Made by a program: the position numbers and the translations under genes
The notes under the pieces: model-generated
What the model saw: only the letters and a program-made list of their open reading frames with translations
Database searches by the model: none
Told to the model about the DNA's origin: nothing
Shown: positions 14,675-22,417 of the stretch, one piece after another
How the letters are laid out: every line of letters begins with the position of its first letter
Numbering within the stretch: the first letter of the stretch is position 1
Assembly (NCBI GenBank): GCA_964551435.1
Contig: CAZKBS010000021.1
Coordinates: 1-31,430 of the forward strand
Length of the DNA: 31,430 nt
Direction: 5' to 3'
From: UBA2020 sp964551435
Lineage (GTDB): Bacteria > Pseudomonadota > Alphaproteobacteria > Micavibrionales > UBA2020

Positions 14675-15217
14675 ATGAAACTCAATCAACTCCGAGACAA
14701 CGCTGGCGCACGCAAGCGCACGAAATTGCTCGGCCGTGGTATCGGTTCGGGTAAAGGTAAGACCTCCGGCCGTGGTGTCAAAGGTCAAAAAGCCCGTACC
14801 GGCGTTGCGATCAAAGGCTTCGAGGGCGGTCAAATGCCCCTGATCCGCCGCATGCCGAAGCGTGGCTTCAAAAACGTCAACGCCAAGACCTATGCCATCG
14901 TCAACCTGTCCTGCATCCAGAAAGGTATCGACAGCAAGAAGCTCTCTGCCGCCAAGCCGGTAGACCTCAACGCGCTGATTGAAGCCGGTATCCTGAGCAA
15001 AGAACAGGATGGCCTGAACCTGCTGGGCAAAGGTGAGCTGAAAACCAAGGTCACCATCGTGGCTAGCCGCGCGTCGGCTGCTGCTGTGGCGGCTGTTGAA
15101 AAAGCCGGCGGCAAAGTCGAACTGCTGCCCGCGAAAGAAAACAAGCTGCTGAAAGGCAAGCTGCCCAAGAAAGAGCAGCGCCGTCAGGCTGCTGCTGCCA
15201 AAACGGGCAAGAAATAA
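14675..15217 (+). CDS. rplO: Large ribosomal subunit protein L15
   Basis: L15 is a late-assembly 50S protein. The 180-residue product begins MKLNQLRDNAGARKRTKLLGRGIGSGKGKTSGRGVKGQKAR, the typical glycine- and basic-rich L15 start, and contains FEGGQMPLIRRMPKRGF. The C-terminal end from about residue 150 is rich in Lys, Ala and Gln and runs beyond the usual 145-160 residues. A 255-nt gap with a large inverted repeat separates it from secY. Confidence 0.97.
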   Translation: MKLNQLRDNAGARKRTKLLGRGIGSGKGKTSGRGVKGQKARTGVAIKGFEGGQMPLIRRMPKRGFKNVNAKTYAIVNLSCIQKGIDSKKLSAAKPVDLNALIEAGILSKEQDGLNLLGKGELKTKVTIVASRASAAAVAAVEKAGGKVELLPAKENKLLKGKLPKKEQRRQAAAAKTGKK

Positions 15218-15273
15218 GCCTGCGAAAAACCGGTAGGGTTCACCCTGGACACTATTGGTAATACACATAATCA

Positions 15274-15322
15274 AAAGGGGTCAAGGCAACGCTGCATTCC
15301 TGCATAATGTCTTGACCCCTTT
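15274..15322. repeat. Perfect 12-bp inverted repeat between rplO and secY
   Basis: AAAGGGGTCAAG (15274-15285) and CTTGACCCCTTT (15311-15322) are exact reverse complements around a 25-nt spacer that itself contains two TGCA palindromes. No T-run follows, so it is not a normal terminator. The right arm contains the -35 hexamer of a candidate secY promoter. It could be an operator, a dispersed chromosomal repeat or an RNA hairpin. Confidence 0.75.
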
Positions 15323-15340
15323 GCCTTTGAAGGGCATAAA
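15312..15340 (+). promoter_or_regulatory. Candidate secY promoter inside the inverted repeat
   Basis: TTGACC (15312-15317), 17-nt spacer, CATAAA (15335-15340). The -35 matches five of six consensus bases and the -10 four of six. It lies about 130 nt before the secY start and would allow secY-adk to be transcribed apart from the ribosomal protein genes. Confidence 0.45.
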
Positions 15341-15472
15341 TTTACTCGGTTTACATCCTTGCCATCCCACGGGCGCAATGCCCCTCCGGATGCCCCGCGC
15401 GGCATGGTTTTGCCCCGCCGGCCTTTCGGTTTTCAGCGGTTTGGTCAAGGTCTCAGAGGGAAAAACAAAAAC

Positions 15473-16828
15473 ATGGCCTCCGCCGTCGAGCAATTCACGT
15501 CCAATCTTAACTTCGGTGCGTTTTCGAAAGCGCAGGAGCTGAAACAGCGCCTGTGGTTCATGCTTATTGCGCTGCTGATTTATCGCGTCGGCACGCACAT
15601 CCCGCTGCCGGGCATCGATCCTACGGCGTGGACGGATATTTTCGGCTCCAAATCCGGCGGCGTACTCGACATGTTCAACATGTTTTCGGGCGGCGCGCTT
15701 GAGCGTATGAGTATTCTTGCGCTCAACATCATGCCCTACATTTCGGCATCGATCATCATGCAGATCATGACCTCGATGAACCCCGCGATGGAAGCGATGA
15801 AAAAAGAGGGCGAGGCGGGACGCAAACGCCTCAACCAGTACACGCGCTACGGTACGGTTATTCTGGCAGCTATTCAGGCTTATGGCCTTGCTGTTGGTCT
15901 TGAAAACCTTGCTAGCTCCACGGGCGGCTCTGCGGTTATCAATCCGGGCATGTTCTTCCGCGTCACCACCATCATCACGGTGGTCGGCGGTACGGTGTTC
16001 CTGATGTGGCTGGGCGAACAGATTTCTCAGCGCGGCGTCGGCAACGGTATTTCACTCATCATCTTCTGCGGTATCGTCGCGGGTATTCCCAAAGCGGTTG
16101 CGAAGGTGCTGGAACTGGGCCGTACGGGCGACATGACGGCCATCGGTATCATTCTGATTGCCGTGATGGTGGCGGTCGTGCTGACCTTCATCGTGTTCAT
16201 GGAACGCGCGCAGCGCCGCGTCGTGGTGCAATATCCCAAACGCATGGTGGGTGGCAACCGCATGTCGGGCGGGGAGACCAGCCACATGCCGCTCAAGCTC
16301 AACACCGCCGGTGTCATCCCCGCGATCTTCGCGTCGTCGCTGCTGCTGATGCCGCTGTCGATTGTGCAGTTCACGGGTATCAGCGGTTCGGGCGTCGAGT
16401 GGATCGATACGGTATCACGCTATCTGGCGCACGGCCAGCCGGCCTATATGGCGCTTTACGGCGGTCTTATCGTCTTCTTCGCGTTCTTCTACACCGCGAT
16501 TGTGTTCAACCCCGACGAAACGGCAGATAACCTGCGCAAGTCGAACGGCTTCATTCCGGGCATTCGCCCCGGTACGGCGACGGCTGAATATCTGGATAAA
16601 ATCCTGACCCGTATCACGGTTATCGGCGCGGCCTATCTGACCTTCGTGTGCCTGCTGCCGGAGATTCTGATTTCGCAATACGGTCTGCCGTTTGCGCTGG
16701 GCGGGACGAGCCTTCTCATCGCCGTGACGGTGCCGATGGATACGGTGGCGCAAATCCACTCGCATCTGATCGCGCATCAGTACGAAGGGCTTATCAAGAA
16801 ATCGAAACTCAGAGGGAGCCGGAAATAA
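15473..16828 (+). CDS. secY: Preprotein translocase subunit SecY
   Basis: SecY forms the protein-conducting channel of the inner membrane with SecE and SecG. ATG 15473 gives 451 residues starting MASAVEQFTSNLNFGAFSKA, the normal start. The frame is open further upstream from TTG 15359, but that stretch has no SecY similarity and contains the leader. About ten hydrophobic segments are visible. The conserved GEAGRKRLNQYTRYGT loop, the PKRMVGGNRMSGGETSHMPLK loop and NTAGVIPAIFASSLL are present. Its stop overlaps the adk start by one base. The 255-nt leader with its own candidate promoter sets it apart from the preceding genes. Confidence 0.98.
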   Translation: MASAVEQFTSNLNFGAFSKAQELKQRLWFMLIALLIYRVGTHIPLPGIDPTAWTDIFGSKSGGVLDMFNMFSGGALERMSILALNIMPYISASIIMQIMTSMNPAMEAMKKEGEAGRKRLNQYTRYGTVILAAIQAYGLAVGLENLASSTGGSAVINPGMFFRVTTIITVVGGTVFLMWLGEQISQRGVGNGISLIIFCGIVAGIPKAVAKVLELGRTGDMTAIGIILIAVMVAVVLTFIVFMERAQRRVVVQYPKRMVGGNRMSGGETSHMPLKLNTAGVIPAIFASSLLLMPLSIVQFTGISGSGVEWIDTVSRYLAHGQPAYMALYGGLIVFFAFFYTAIVFNPDETADNLRKSNGFIPGIRPGTATAEYLDKILTRITVIGAAYLTFVCLLPEILISQYGLPFALGGTSLLIAVTVPMDTVAQIHSHLIAHQYEGLIKKSKLRGSRK

Positions 16829-17532
16829 TGACACAGCCGCTGCGCATGATTCTCATCGGGCCGCCAGGGGCGGGCAAAGGCACGCAGGCGCGCCTCCTTA
16901 CCGAGAAGCATAACGTGGTGGCGATTTCCACCGGCGATTTGTTCCGCGCACGTGTCAAAGATCCGAACGATCCGCTCGGCGGCGAAATCCGCCAGATTCT
17001 CGATGCCGGCAAACTGGTGCCGGACGAAATTACCATCCGCATGATTTCCGAACGCCTCGACCAACCGGATTGCAAAAACGGTTTTATACTTGATGGATTC
17101 CCGCGCAGCGTCGCGCAGGCCGAAGCGCTTGAAAAAATGCTCAAGGAAAAAGGCATCAAGCTGGATGCTGTTGTGCAGATGGAAGTCGACGACGAAAAGC
17201 TCGTCGAGCGTATCTCCGGACGCTTCACCTGCGGCAAATGCGGGGAAGGGTACCATGACAAGTTCAAGCCGCCCCACGACCCCGCTTCGTGCGATTCGTG
17301 CGGCGCCGAGGACAGCTTCACCCGCCGTTCCGACGACAACGCCGAGACGGTGCGTAGCCGCCTTGAAACCTACCACAGCCAGACGGCCCCGATTCTCCCG
17401 TTCTACGAGAGACTCGGGATGCTCAAAACCGTCGATGGCATGGCCGATATGGCCGACGTTACCGCCCAGATCGAGGCCGTTTTGTGTCCGAACACGGGTT
17501 GTGACAAACCTCAGCCCCCGAAAATGGGCTGA
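16828..17532 (+). CDS. adk: Adenylate kinase with zinc-type LID
   Basis: Adenylate kinase converts ATP and AMP to two ADP. ATG 16828 shares one base with the secY stop (TAATG). The 234-residue protein has the P-loop GPPGAGKGT (residues 11-19) and DGFPR (89-93). The LID contains four cysteines, C135, C138, C155 and C158, in CGKC and CDSC pairs, matching the long, zinc-binding form rather than the hydrogen-bonded LID of E. coli. A short C-terminal tail after residue 215 contains two more cysteines. The gap to rpsM holds the alpha operon promoter. Confidence 0.98.
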   Translation: MTQPLRMILIGPPGAGKGTQARLLTEKHNVVAISTGDLFRARVKDPNDPLGGEIRQILDAGKLVPDEITIRMISERLDQPDCKNGFILDGFPRSVAQAEALEKMLKEKGIKLDAVVQMEVDDEKLVERISGRFTCGKCGEGYHDKFKPPHDPASCDSCGAEDSFTRRSDDNAETVRSRLETYHSQTAPILPFYERLGMLKTVDGMADMADVTAQIEAVLCPNTGCDKPQPPKMG

Positions 17533-17601
17533 TTTTTGCCCCTAAAAAGGGCAGGGAGTCCAAAAAACGTCATTTTTACCGGAAATAGGGTAAATATCGT
17601 G

Positions 17602-17629
17602 TTGACGTTTGTTTTGTGCCCCCTATAAT
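17602..17629 (+). promoter_or_regulatory. Promoter of the alpha operon (rpsM-rpsK-rpoA-rplQ)
   Basis: TTGACG (17602-17607), 16-nt spacer and a perfect TATAAT (17624-17629). This is the closest match to the sigma-70 consensus in the window. The start would be near 17636. A small stem TGCCC/GGGCA (17640-17644, 17651-17655) lies at the very 5' end of the transcript. Confidence 0.8.
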
Positions 17630-17691
17630 GCGCGAGCTTTGCCCTTTGTGGGGCAGAGTCTATTTTATATATCTAACCCGGGAGACAAAGC

Positions 17692-18072
17692 GTGGCACGT
17701 ATCGAAGGTGTCAATATACCTACAGAAAAAGTCGTCGGCATTGCGCTGACCTATATCCATGGCATTGGCCGCACCAGCGCCAACAAGATTCTCGAGGCGG
17801 CGAACGTTGCGTGGCATACGCGCGTCAACGCCCTTACCGAAGATCAGCTGAACCGCATCCGTGACGAGATCAAGGCAAACTACAAAGTCGAAGGTGAACT
17901 GCGCCGCGATGTTGCCATGACCATCAAACGTCTGATGGACCTCGGTTGCTACCGCGGTCTGCGCCACCGTAAGGGCTTGCCCGTACGTGGCCAGCGCACC
18001 CGTACCAATGCGCGTACGCGCAAAGGTCCGCGCAAGACCATCGCTGGCAAGAAAATCGCCACCAAGAAATAA
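17692..18072 (+). CDS. rpsM: Small ribosomal subunit protein S13
   Basis: S13 contacts the 50S subunit and P-site tRNA from the 30S head. It starts with GTG 17692 after GGGAGAC and gives 126 residues beginning MARIEGVNIPTEKVVGIALTYIHGIG, with the C-terminal signature RGLRHRKGLPVRGQRTRTNARTRKGP. It opens the alpha group behind its own promoter. In E. coli, rpmJ comes just before rpsM; no L36 gene is found here. Confidence 0.98.
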   Translation: MARIEGVNIPTEKVVGIALTYIHGIGRTSANKILEAANVAWHTRVNALTEDQLNRIRDEIKANYKVEGELRRDVAMTIKRLMDLGCYRGLRHRKGLPVRGQRTRTNARTRKGPRKTIAGKKIATKK

Positions 18073-18096
18073 TTAGCGCCCTGAAGGATAAGAATA

Positions 18097-18501
18097 ATGG
18101 CAAAAGCACAACAAAACGACAAAGCCGCCAGAACGCGCAAAAAAGAGCGCAAGAACATCTCGGCAGGTGTTGCACACGTGAACTCCACGTTCAACAACAC
18201 CATCGTGACGATCTCCGACGCGCAGGGCAACACCATTTCCTGGTCGTCTGCAGGCCACCTCGGCTTCAAAGGCTCCCGCAAAGCCACGCCCTACGCGGCG
18301 CAGGTCACGGCGGAAGATGCCGGCAAGAAAGCCAAGGAACACGGCATGAAGACCCTCGAAGTGCTGGTGAAAGGCCCCGGTTCGGGTCGCGAGTCCGCAC
18401 TGCGTGCGCTGCAGTCCGTCGGTTTCGGCATTTCGTCCATTCAGGACATCACGCCGGTTCCGCACAACGGCTGCCGTCCGCGTAAACGTCGCCGGGTATA
18501 A
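18097..18501 (+). CDS. rpsK: Small ribosomal subunit protein S11
   Basis: S11 forms part of the 30S platform near the E site. The 134-residue product has an N-terminal charged segment, then GVAHVNSTFNNTIVTISDAQGN, STPYAAQ-like KATPYAAQVTAEDA, and the C-terminal DITPVPHNGCRPRKRRRV. GAAGGATAAG precedes ATG 18097. In E. coli rpsD (S4) follows; here the next gene is rpoA after 126 nt. Confidence 0.98.
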   Translation: MAKAQQNDKAARTRKKERKNISAGVAHVNSTFNNTIVTISDAQGNTISWSSAGHLGFKGSRKATPYAAQVTAEDAGKKAKEHGMKTLEVLVKGPGSGRESALRALQSVGFGISSIQDITPVPHNGCRPRKRRRV

Positions 18502-18517
18502 GAACCGCACTGGGCTT

Positions 18518-18541
18518 GCGCGCCTTTTCCCGGGGGCGCGC
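18518..18541 (+). other. GC-rich hairpin between rpsK and rpoA
   Basis: GCGCGCC (18518-18524) pairs with GGCGCGC (18535-18541). The right side overlaps the self-complementary GGGCGCGCGCCC (18534-18545), so alternative pairings exist. No T-run follows. It could affect rpoA expression relative to rpsM and rpsK. Confidence 0.4.
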
Positions 18542-18627
18542 GCCCGTGCTTTCGATGGCCCTGGCTTTCGACGGATTGATTACGACGGACTTCTTGTTTC
18601 ACACATTCAGGCAAAAAGAGGCGTATC

Positions 18628-19644
18628 TTGATACAGAAAAACTGGCAAGAGCTGATTAAACCGAACCGCGTTGATGTCAGCACCAACAAAGATCCCAGCC
18701 GCTTCGGCACCATCGTTGTCGAACCGCTGGAGCGTGGCTACGGCCTGACGCTCGGCAACGCGCTGCGCCGCGTTCTGCTGTCTTCGCTGCAAGGCGCGGC
18801 CGTGACCGCGATCCGCATCGACGGCGTTCTGCACGAATTCTCTTCCATTCCCGGCGTCCGCGAAGACGTCACGGACATCGTCCTCAACATCAAGGGCCTG
18901 TCCATCCGCATGCACGCCGAAGGCAGCAAGAAACTGCGCCTGAACGCGGAAGGTCCGTGCGAAGTCACCGCCGGCATGATCGAGCAAACGGCTGACGTCG
19001 AAATCGTCAACCCCGACCTCGTCATCTGCACGCTGGGCGACAAAGTAAAACTCGGCATGGAGCTGACGGTTTCCACCGGCAAAGGCTATCGCCCTGCTGC
19101 GCAAAACCGCCACGAAGACGCCCCCATCGGCATCATTCCGGTGGACAGCATCTTCTCGCCCGTGCGCAAAGTATCCTACAAAGTCGAAGACACCCGCGTC
19201 GGCCAGATCACCGACTACGACAAGCTGTCGCTGGATCTCGAAACCAACGGCACCGTGCGTCCTGAAGATGCTGTCGCCTATGCGGCACGCATCCTGCAAG
19301 ACCAGCTGCAAGCTTTCGTCAACTTCCAGGAACCGACCGCGGTTGCCAAAGAAGAAAGCAAGGACGAACTGCCGTTCAGCCGTCATCTGCTGCGCAAAGT
19401 CGAAGAGCTGGAACTGTCTGTCCGCTCTGCGAACTGCCTCAAAAACGACAACATCGTCTATATCGGCGATCTGGTCCAGAAACCCGAAGCGGACATGCTG
19501 CGCACGCCCAACTTCGGCCGCAAGTCGCTGAACGAGATTAAAGAAGTTCTGACGAACATGGGTCTGCACCTCGGCATGAAAGTCGAAGGCTGGCCGCCCG
19601 AAAATATCGAAGACCTCGCCCGCAAGCTCGAAGAGCCGTTCTGA
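18628..19644 (+). CDS. rpoA: RNA polymerase subunit alpha
   Basis: The alpha dimer starts RNA polymerase assembly and its C-terminal domain contacts UP elements and activators. The 338-residue product starts at TTG 18628 with AAAAGAGG upstream; MIQKNWQELIKPNRVDV is the expected alphaproteobacterial N-terminus and no ATG fits better. The N-terminal domain (to about 230) contains LERGYGLTLGNALRRVLLSSLQGAAVT. The C-terminal domain (about 250-325) contains ELELSVRSANCLKNDNI and NFGRKSLNEIKEVL. The TTG start may lower its translation relative to the ribosomal proteins. Confidence 0.98.
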   Translation: MIQKNWQELIKPNRVDVSTNKDPSRFGTIVVEPLERGYGLTLGNALRRVLLSSLQGAAVTAIRIDGVLHEFSSIPGVREDVTDIVLNIKGLSIRMHAEGSKKLRLNAEGPCEVTAGMIEQTADVEIVNPDLVICTLGDKVKLGMELTVSTGKGYRPAAQNRHEDAPIGIIPVDSIFSPVRKVSYKVEDTRVGQITDYDKLSLDLETNGTVRPEDAVAYAARILQDQLQAFVNFQEPTAVAKEESKDELPFSRHLLRKVEELELSVRSANCLKNDNIVYIGDLVQKPEADMLRTPNFGRKSLNEIKEVLTNMGLHLGMKVEGWPPENIEDLARKLEEPF

Positions 19645-19789
19645 GCGAGACTTTGAAGGAACTAAACCTGCCCTGATAACGGGGCGGGTGGGGAAAGTCC
19701 CCGCGGCGTTACTGCTGTCACTTGTACAGGGTCACGCTTTCACAATCCGCTTCATGCGTGAAGCGTAACGTAAAGAAGGAGACGTAACC
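19645..19789 (+). other. Structured gap between rpoA and rplQ
   Basis: The 145-nt gap is long for this cluster. It contains GGGGA/TCCCC (19690-19694, 19698-19702) and a longer stem ACGCTT-T-CAC (19734-19743) with GTGAAGCGT (19758-19766), nine pairs with one bulged T. The second stem ends about 23 nt before the rplQ start. No clear promoter was found. Confidence 0.4.
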
Positions 19790-20269
19790 ATGCGTCATGG
19801 TAATTCCGGCCGTAAACTCGGCGTCACAACTCAACACCGTCGTGCGATGTTTGCAAACATGGCTGCGGCTCTCATCAAGCACGAGCAGATCGTCACCACC
19901 CTGCCGAAGGCAAAAGAACTGCGCGGTTTCGTTGACCGCCTGATCACCCTCGGCAAAAAAGGTGGCCTTGCCAACCGTCGTCTGGCGATGTCCCGCCTGC
20001 GCGACGAAACGCAGGTTAAAAAACTGTTCGACGTGCTCGGCAAGCGTTACGCAGACCGCAACGGTGGTTACACCCGCGTTCTGAAAGCGGGCTTCCGCTA
20101 CGGCGACAACGCGCCCCGCGCGATCATCGAGCTGGTTGACCGCGACCGCGCCGCCAAAGGCAAAGACAGCGGCCAGCAAGCCGTTGCCGACAACATGAAA
20201 GCGGCACACGAAGCGGGCGAACCGGTGAAAACCTCCAAAACCAGAAAGAAAAAGGCTGTTGCCGGTTAA
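19790..20269 (+). CDS. rplQ: Large ribosomal subunit protein L17
   Basis: L17 lies near the tunnel exit of the 50S subunit. Residues 1-120 match the family: MRHGNSGRKLGVTTQHRRAMFANMAAALIKHEQIVTTLPKAKELR and later GGYTRVLKAGFRYGDNAPRAIIELVDR. A charged tail of about 35 residues, ending TRKKKAVAG, follows. AGAAGGAGACG precedes ATG 19790. It is the last gene of the alpha group and is followed by a clear terminator. Confidence 0.98.
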   Translation: MRHGNSGRKLGVTTQHRRAMFANMAAALIKHEQIVTTLPKAKELRGFVDRLITLGKKGGLANRRLAMSRLRDETQVKKLFDVLGKRYADRNGGYTRVLKAGFRYGDNAPRAIIELVDRDRAAKGKDSGQQAVADNMKAAHEAGEPVKTSKTRKKKAVAG

Positions 20270-20298
20270 TTCTTCCGGACAGGCTTTTCAAGGTCTAT

Positions 20299-20329
20299 AA
20301 AAAGGGCGGGTTTCATACCCGCCCTTTTT
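20299..20329 (+). terminator. Intrinsic terminator after rplQ
   Basis: AAAAAGGGCGGGT (20299-20311) pairs perfectly with ACCCGCCCTTTTT (20317-20329) around the loop TTCAT, and the right arm ends in five T. This closes the ribosomal cluster. It is the only textbook intrinsic terminator I found in the window. Confidence 0.93.
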
Positions 20330-20342
20330 CCTTGCGCATATT

Positions 20343-20385
20343 TCTTTGCAGACGGGTCTTTGCGCACGGGGCTTTGTACGCCGGG
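20343..20385. repeat. Short degenerate tandem repeat before the acetyltransferase gene
   Basis: TCTTTGCAGACGGG (20343-20356) and TCTTTGCGCACGGG (20357-20370) match at 12 of 14 positions. A third, weaker copy, GCTTTGTACGCCGGG, follows at 20371-20385. The repeats fill the space between the rplQ terminator and the next ribosome binding site. Confidence 0.55.
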
Positions 20386-20411
20386 CCATGGGGGGCGGAA
20401 AGGAGTTTTCG

Positions 20412-20954
20412 ATGACGGATATTCCAGACAAAAGCGGGGCGCGTTTTCATATCCGGCAGGCCGCCGTGCCCGATGCCCCGGCCATCGCCCGCGTGCATGT
20501 CCAAAGCTGGCGCGAAAGCTATCAGGGGATCGTGCCGCAAAGCCATCTGGAGGGGCTGGACGAGGGGGAACGCGCCCGGCGCTGGCATCGGCAGCTGGAA
20601 ACCCTCCAAAGCCCCTCAGCGGCCTTTCTAGCCCTTTCCGGCGGCGCGCACGGTGCGGAGGCCTGCGGCTTTGTCAGCTGCGGCACCGCGCGGGAGGTGT
20701 TCGAGGGCTATGCAGGGGAAATTTACGCCCTCTATCTGCTCAAGGCCGCGCAGGGAACGGGCCTCGGCCGCCAGCTGTTCGAGACGGCACGACAAAGCCT
20801 TGCCGCCTGTGGTATAAACGGCCTGTATCTTTGGGTGCTGTCCGACAATCCCGCCGCCGGTTTTTACCGGCATATGGGCGGTCGGGCGCTCGGGCGTAAA
20901 ATGCTCGACATCGGCGGCAAGCCGCTTGAAGAAACCGCGTATGGATGGAAATGA
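20412..20954 (+). CDS. GNAT-family N-acetyltransferase
   Basis: This is a 180-residue GCN5-related acetyltransferase that would move an acetyl group from acetyl-CoA to an unknown amine. ATG 20412 has AGGAG at 20401-20405; an in-frame TTG at 20346 would add low-quality residues from the tandem repeat. Residues 11-38 (RFHIRQAAVPDAPAIARVHVQSWRESY) are a usual GNAT start. The acetyl-CoA loop is QGTGLG (114-119), followed by a helix, and LYLWVLSDNPAAGFYRHMGGR is the typical C-terminal part. It overlaps the following protease gene and probably leads its operon. The substrate cannot be inferred. Confidence 0.9.
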   Translation: MTDIPDKSGARFHIRQAAVPDAPAIARVHVQSWRESYQGIVPQSHLEGLDEGERARRWHRQLETLQSPSAAFLALSGGAHGAEACGFVSCGTAREVFEGYAGEIYALYLLKAAQGTGLGRQLFETARQSLAACGINGLYLWVLSDNPAAGFYRHMGGRALGRKMLDIGGKPLEETAYGWK

Positions 20955-22417
20955 CGAACATGAAAAAAACAACCGCCATCAAAAAAACAGCCGCAGGGTT
21001 TTTGCTGTGCGCCGGTCTGCTGCTGGCGCTTTTTGCCGCGTCTCCCGCACGCGCGCAGGACGTGCCCCAGACGCGCGCCGATATCCAGATGAGCTTCGCG
21101 CCGCTGGTCAAAAAAAGCGCGCCCGCCGTCGTCAACATCTACGCCAAGCGCGTCGTGCGCGAACGCATGCGCGTTATCAGCCCGCTGTTCAATGACCCGT
21201 TCTTCGGACAGTTTTTCGGTCAGGGCTTCGGGCAGGATATGGGCGGGCCAGTGCGCGAGCGTATCCAGAACGCCCTCGGCTCCGGCGTGATTGTCGATCC
21301 GGCGGGGCAGATTGCGACCAATACCCACGTCATCAAGGGCGCGACTGAAATCACCGTCGTCTTGCAAGACGGCCGGGAGTTTGATGCCGAAAAAGTCCTC
21401 GTCGACGAAAAAACCGATTTGGCGATTTTGCGCATCGACCCGAAAGGCGAAAAACTCGCCGCGCTGCCGCTGGCCGATAGTGACGCGGTAGAAGTGGGTG
21501 ATCTGGTGCTAGCCATCGGCAACCCCTTCGGCGTCGGGCAAACGGTGACCAGCGGTATTGTATCGGCCACCGCGCGCACGGGCATGGGCGGCTACATGGA
21601 TTACCGCTATTTCATCCAGACCGATGCGGCGATCAACCCCGGCAATTCGGGCGGCGCGCTGGTGGATATGCAGGGCCGTCTTATCGGTATCAACACCATG
21701 ATTTTCACGCGCGATGGCGGCTCCGTCGGTATCGGCTTTGCGGTTCCGGCCAATATGGTGCGCACGGTGATCGACGCGTCGCGCCGCGGCGGCAAACTGG
21801 TGCGCCCGTGGACGGGCCTTTCGGGCCAGCCGGTGACGTCGGATATGATGGCTTCGCTCGGGCTTAACCGTGCGCGCGGCGCGCTGATCAACCGCGTCAA
21901 TCCCAAGGGACCGGGCGCGAAGGCGGGTATCCGCGTGGGCGATGTTGTACTTTCCATCAACGGACATGATATTCAGGATCCCGAAGCGCTCAAGTTCCGT
22001 CTTGCAACGGTGCCGGTGGGCGGGGATATCCATCTAATGGTTTCGCGCGGCGGCAAATCGTTTGACGTGAAAATGAAAGCGGAGGCCGCACCCGAAATCC
22101 CGCCGCGTCAGGCCATGACGGTCAGCGACAACAGCCCGCTGTCCGGTGCGACGCTGGGCAATCTCTCCCCCGCGCTGGCCGATGAAATCGACCTGCCCGA
22201 CGACAGCGAAGGCGTTGCCGTGATTGACGTGGCGGCAGGCACGCCGGCGGCGCGTCTGGGGATGCGCACGGGCGATATCATCCAGATGCTGAACGGTGCG
22301 GATATTCGCTCGATGGCCGAGCTGAAGGCCGCGCTCGGCGCCTCCAAAAACATTCGCCGCTGGCAGGTACAGCTGCGGCGCGGGGCACAGGTGATGAACC
22401 TGATGATTACGCTTTGA
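20951..22417 (+). CDS. Do-like periplasmic serine protease (HtrA/DegP family)
   Basis: This protein is predicted to degrade or refold damaged envelope proteins. ATG 20951 forms an ATGA overlap with the previous stop; ATG 20945 and ATG 20960 are alternatives, the last giving a cleaner MKKTTAIKKT start. A signal peptide with a hydrophobic core and ARA-QD cleavage site is evident. In the 488-residue form, the catalytic residues are H126 (NTHVIKG), D156 (TDLAIL) and S233 (GNSGGAL). Two PDZ domains follow, at about 280-370 and 400-485. The domain layout fits DegP/DegQ/MucD, between which I cannot decide. The stop overlaps the rarA start. Confidence 0.95.
   Translation: MTNMKKTTAIKKTAAGFLLCAGLLLALFAASPARAQDVPQTRADIQMSFAPLVKKSAPAVVNIYAKRVVRERMRVISPLFNDPFFGQFFGQGFGQDMGGPVRERIQNALGSGVIVDPAGQIATNTHVIKGATEITVVLQDGREFDAEKVLVDEKTDLAILRIDPKGEKLAALPLADSDAVEVGDLVLAIGNPFGVGQTVTSGIVSATARTGMGGYMDYRYFIQTDAAINPGNSGGALVDMQGRLIGINTMIFTRDGGSVGIGFAVPANMVRTVIDASRRGGKLVRPWTGLSGQPVTSDMMASLGLNRARGALINRVNPKGPGAKAGIRVGDVVLSINGHDIQDPEALKFRLATVPVGGDIHLMVSRGGKSFDVKMKAEAAPEIPPRQAMTVSDNSPLSGATLGNLSPALADEIDLPDDSEGVAVIDVAAGTPAARLGMRTGDIIQMLNGADIRSMAELKAALGASKNIRRWQVQLRRGAQVMNLMITL

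Noticed and set aside
15359..15472. A TTG start that would extend SecY by 38 residues.
   Set aside because: The extension has no SecY-like sequence, and the normal SecY N-terminus begins at ATG 15473.
15255..15542. A 95-codon plus-strand frame across the rplO-secY gap.
   Set aside because: It runs through the inverted repeat into secY in another frame and has no recognisable features.
17537..17553. A stem TGCCC/GGGCA after adk, considered as a terminator.
   Set aside because: Only five base pairs and no T-run after it.
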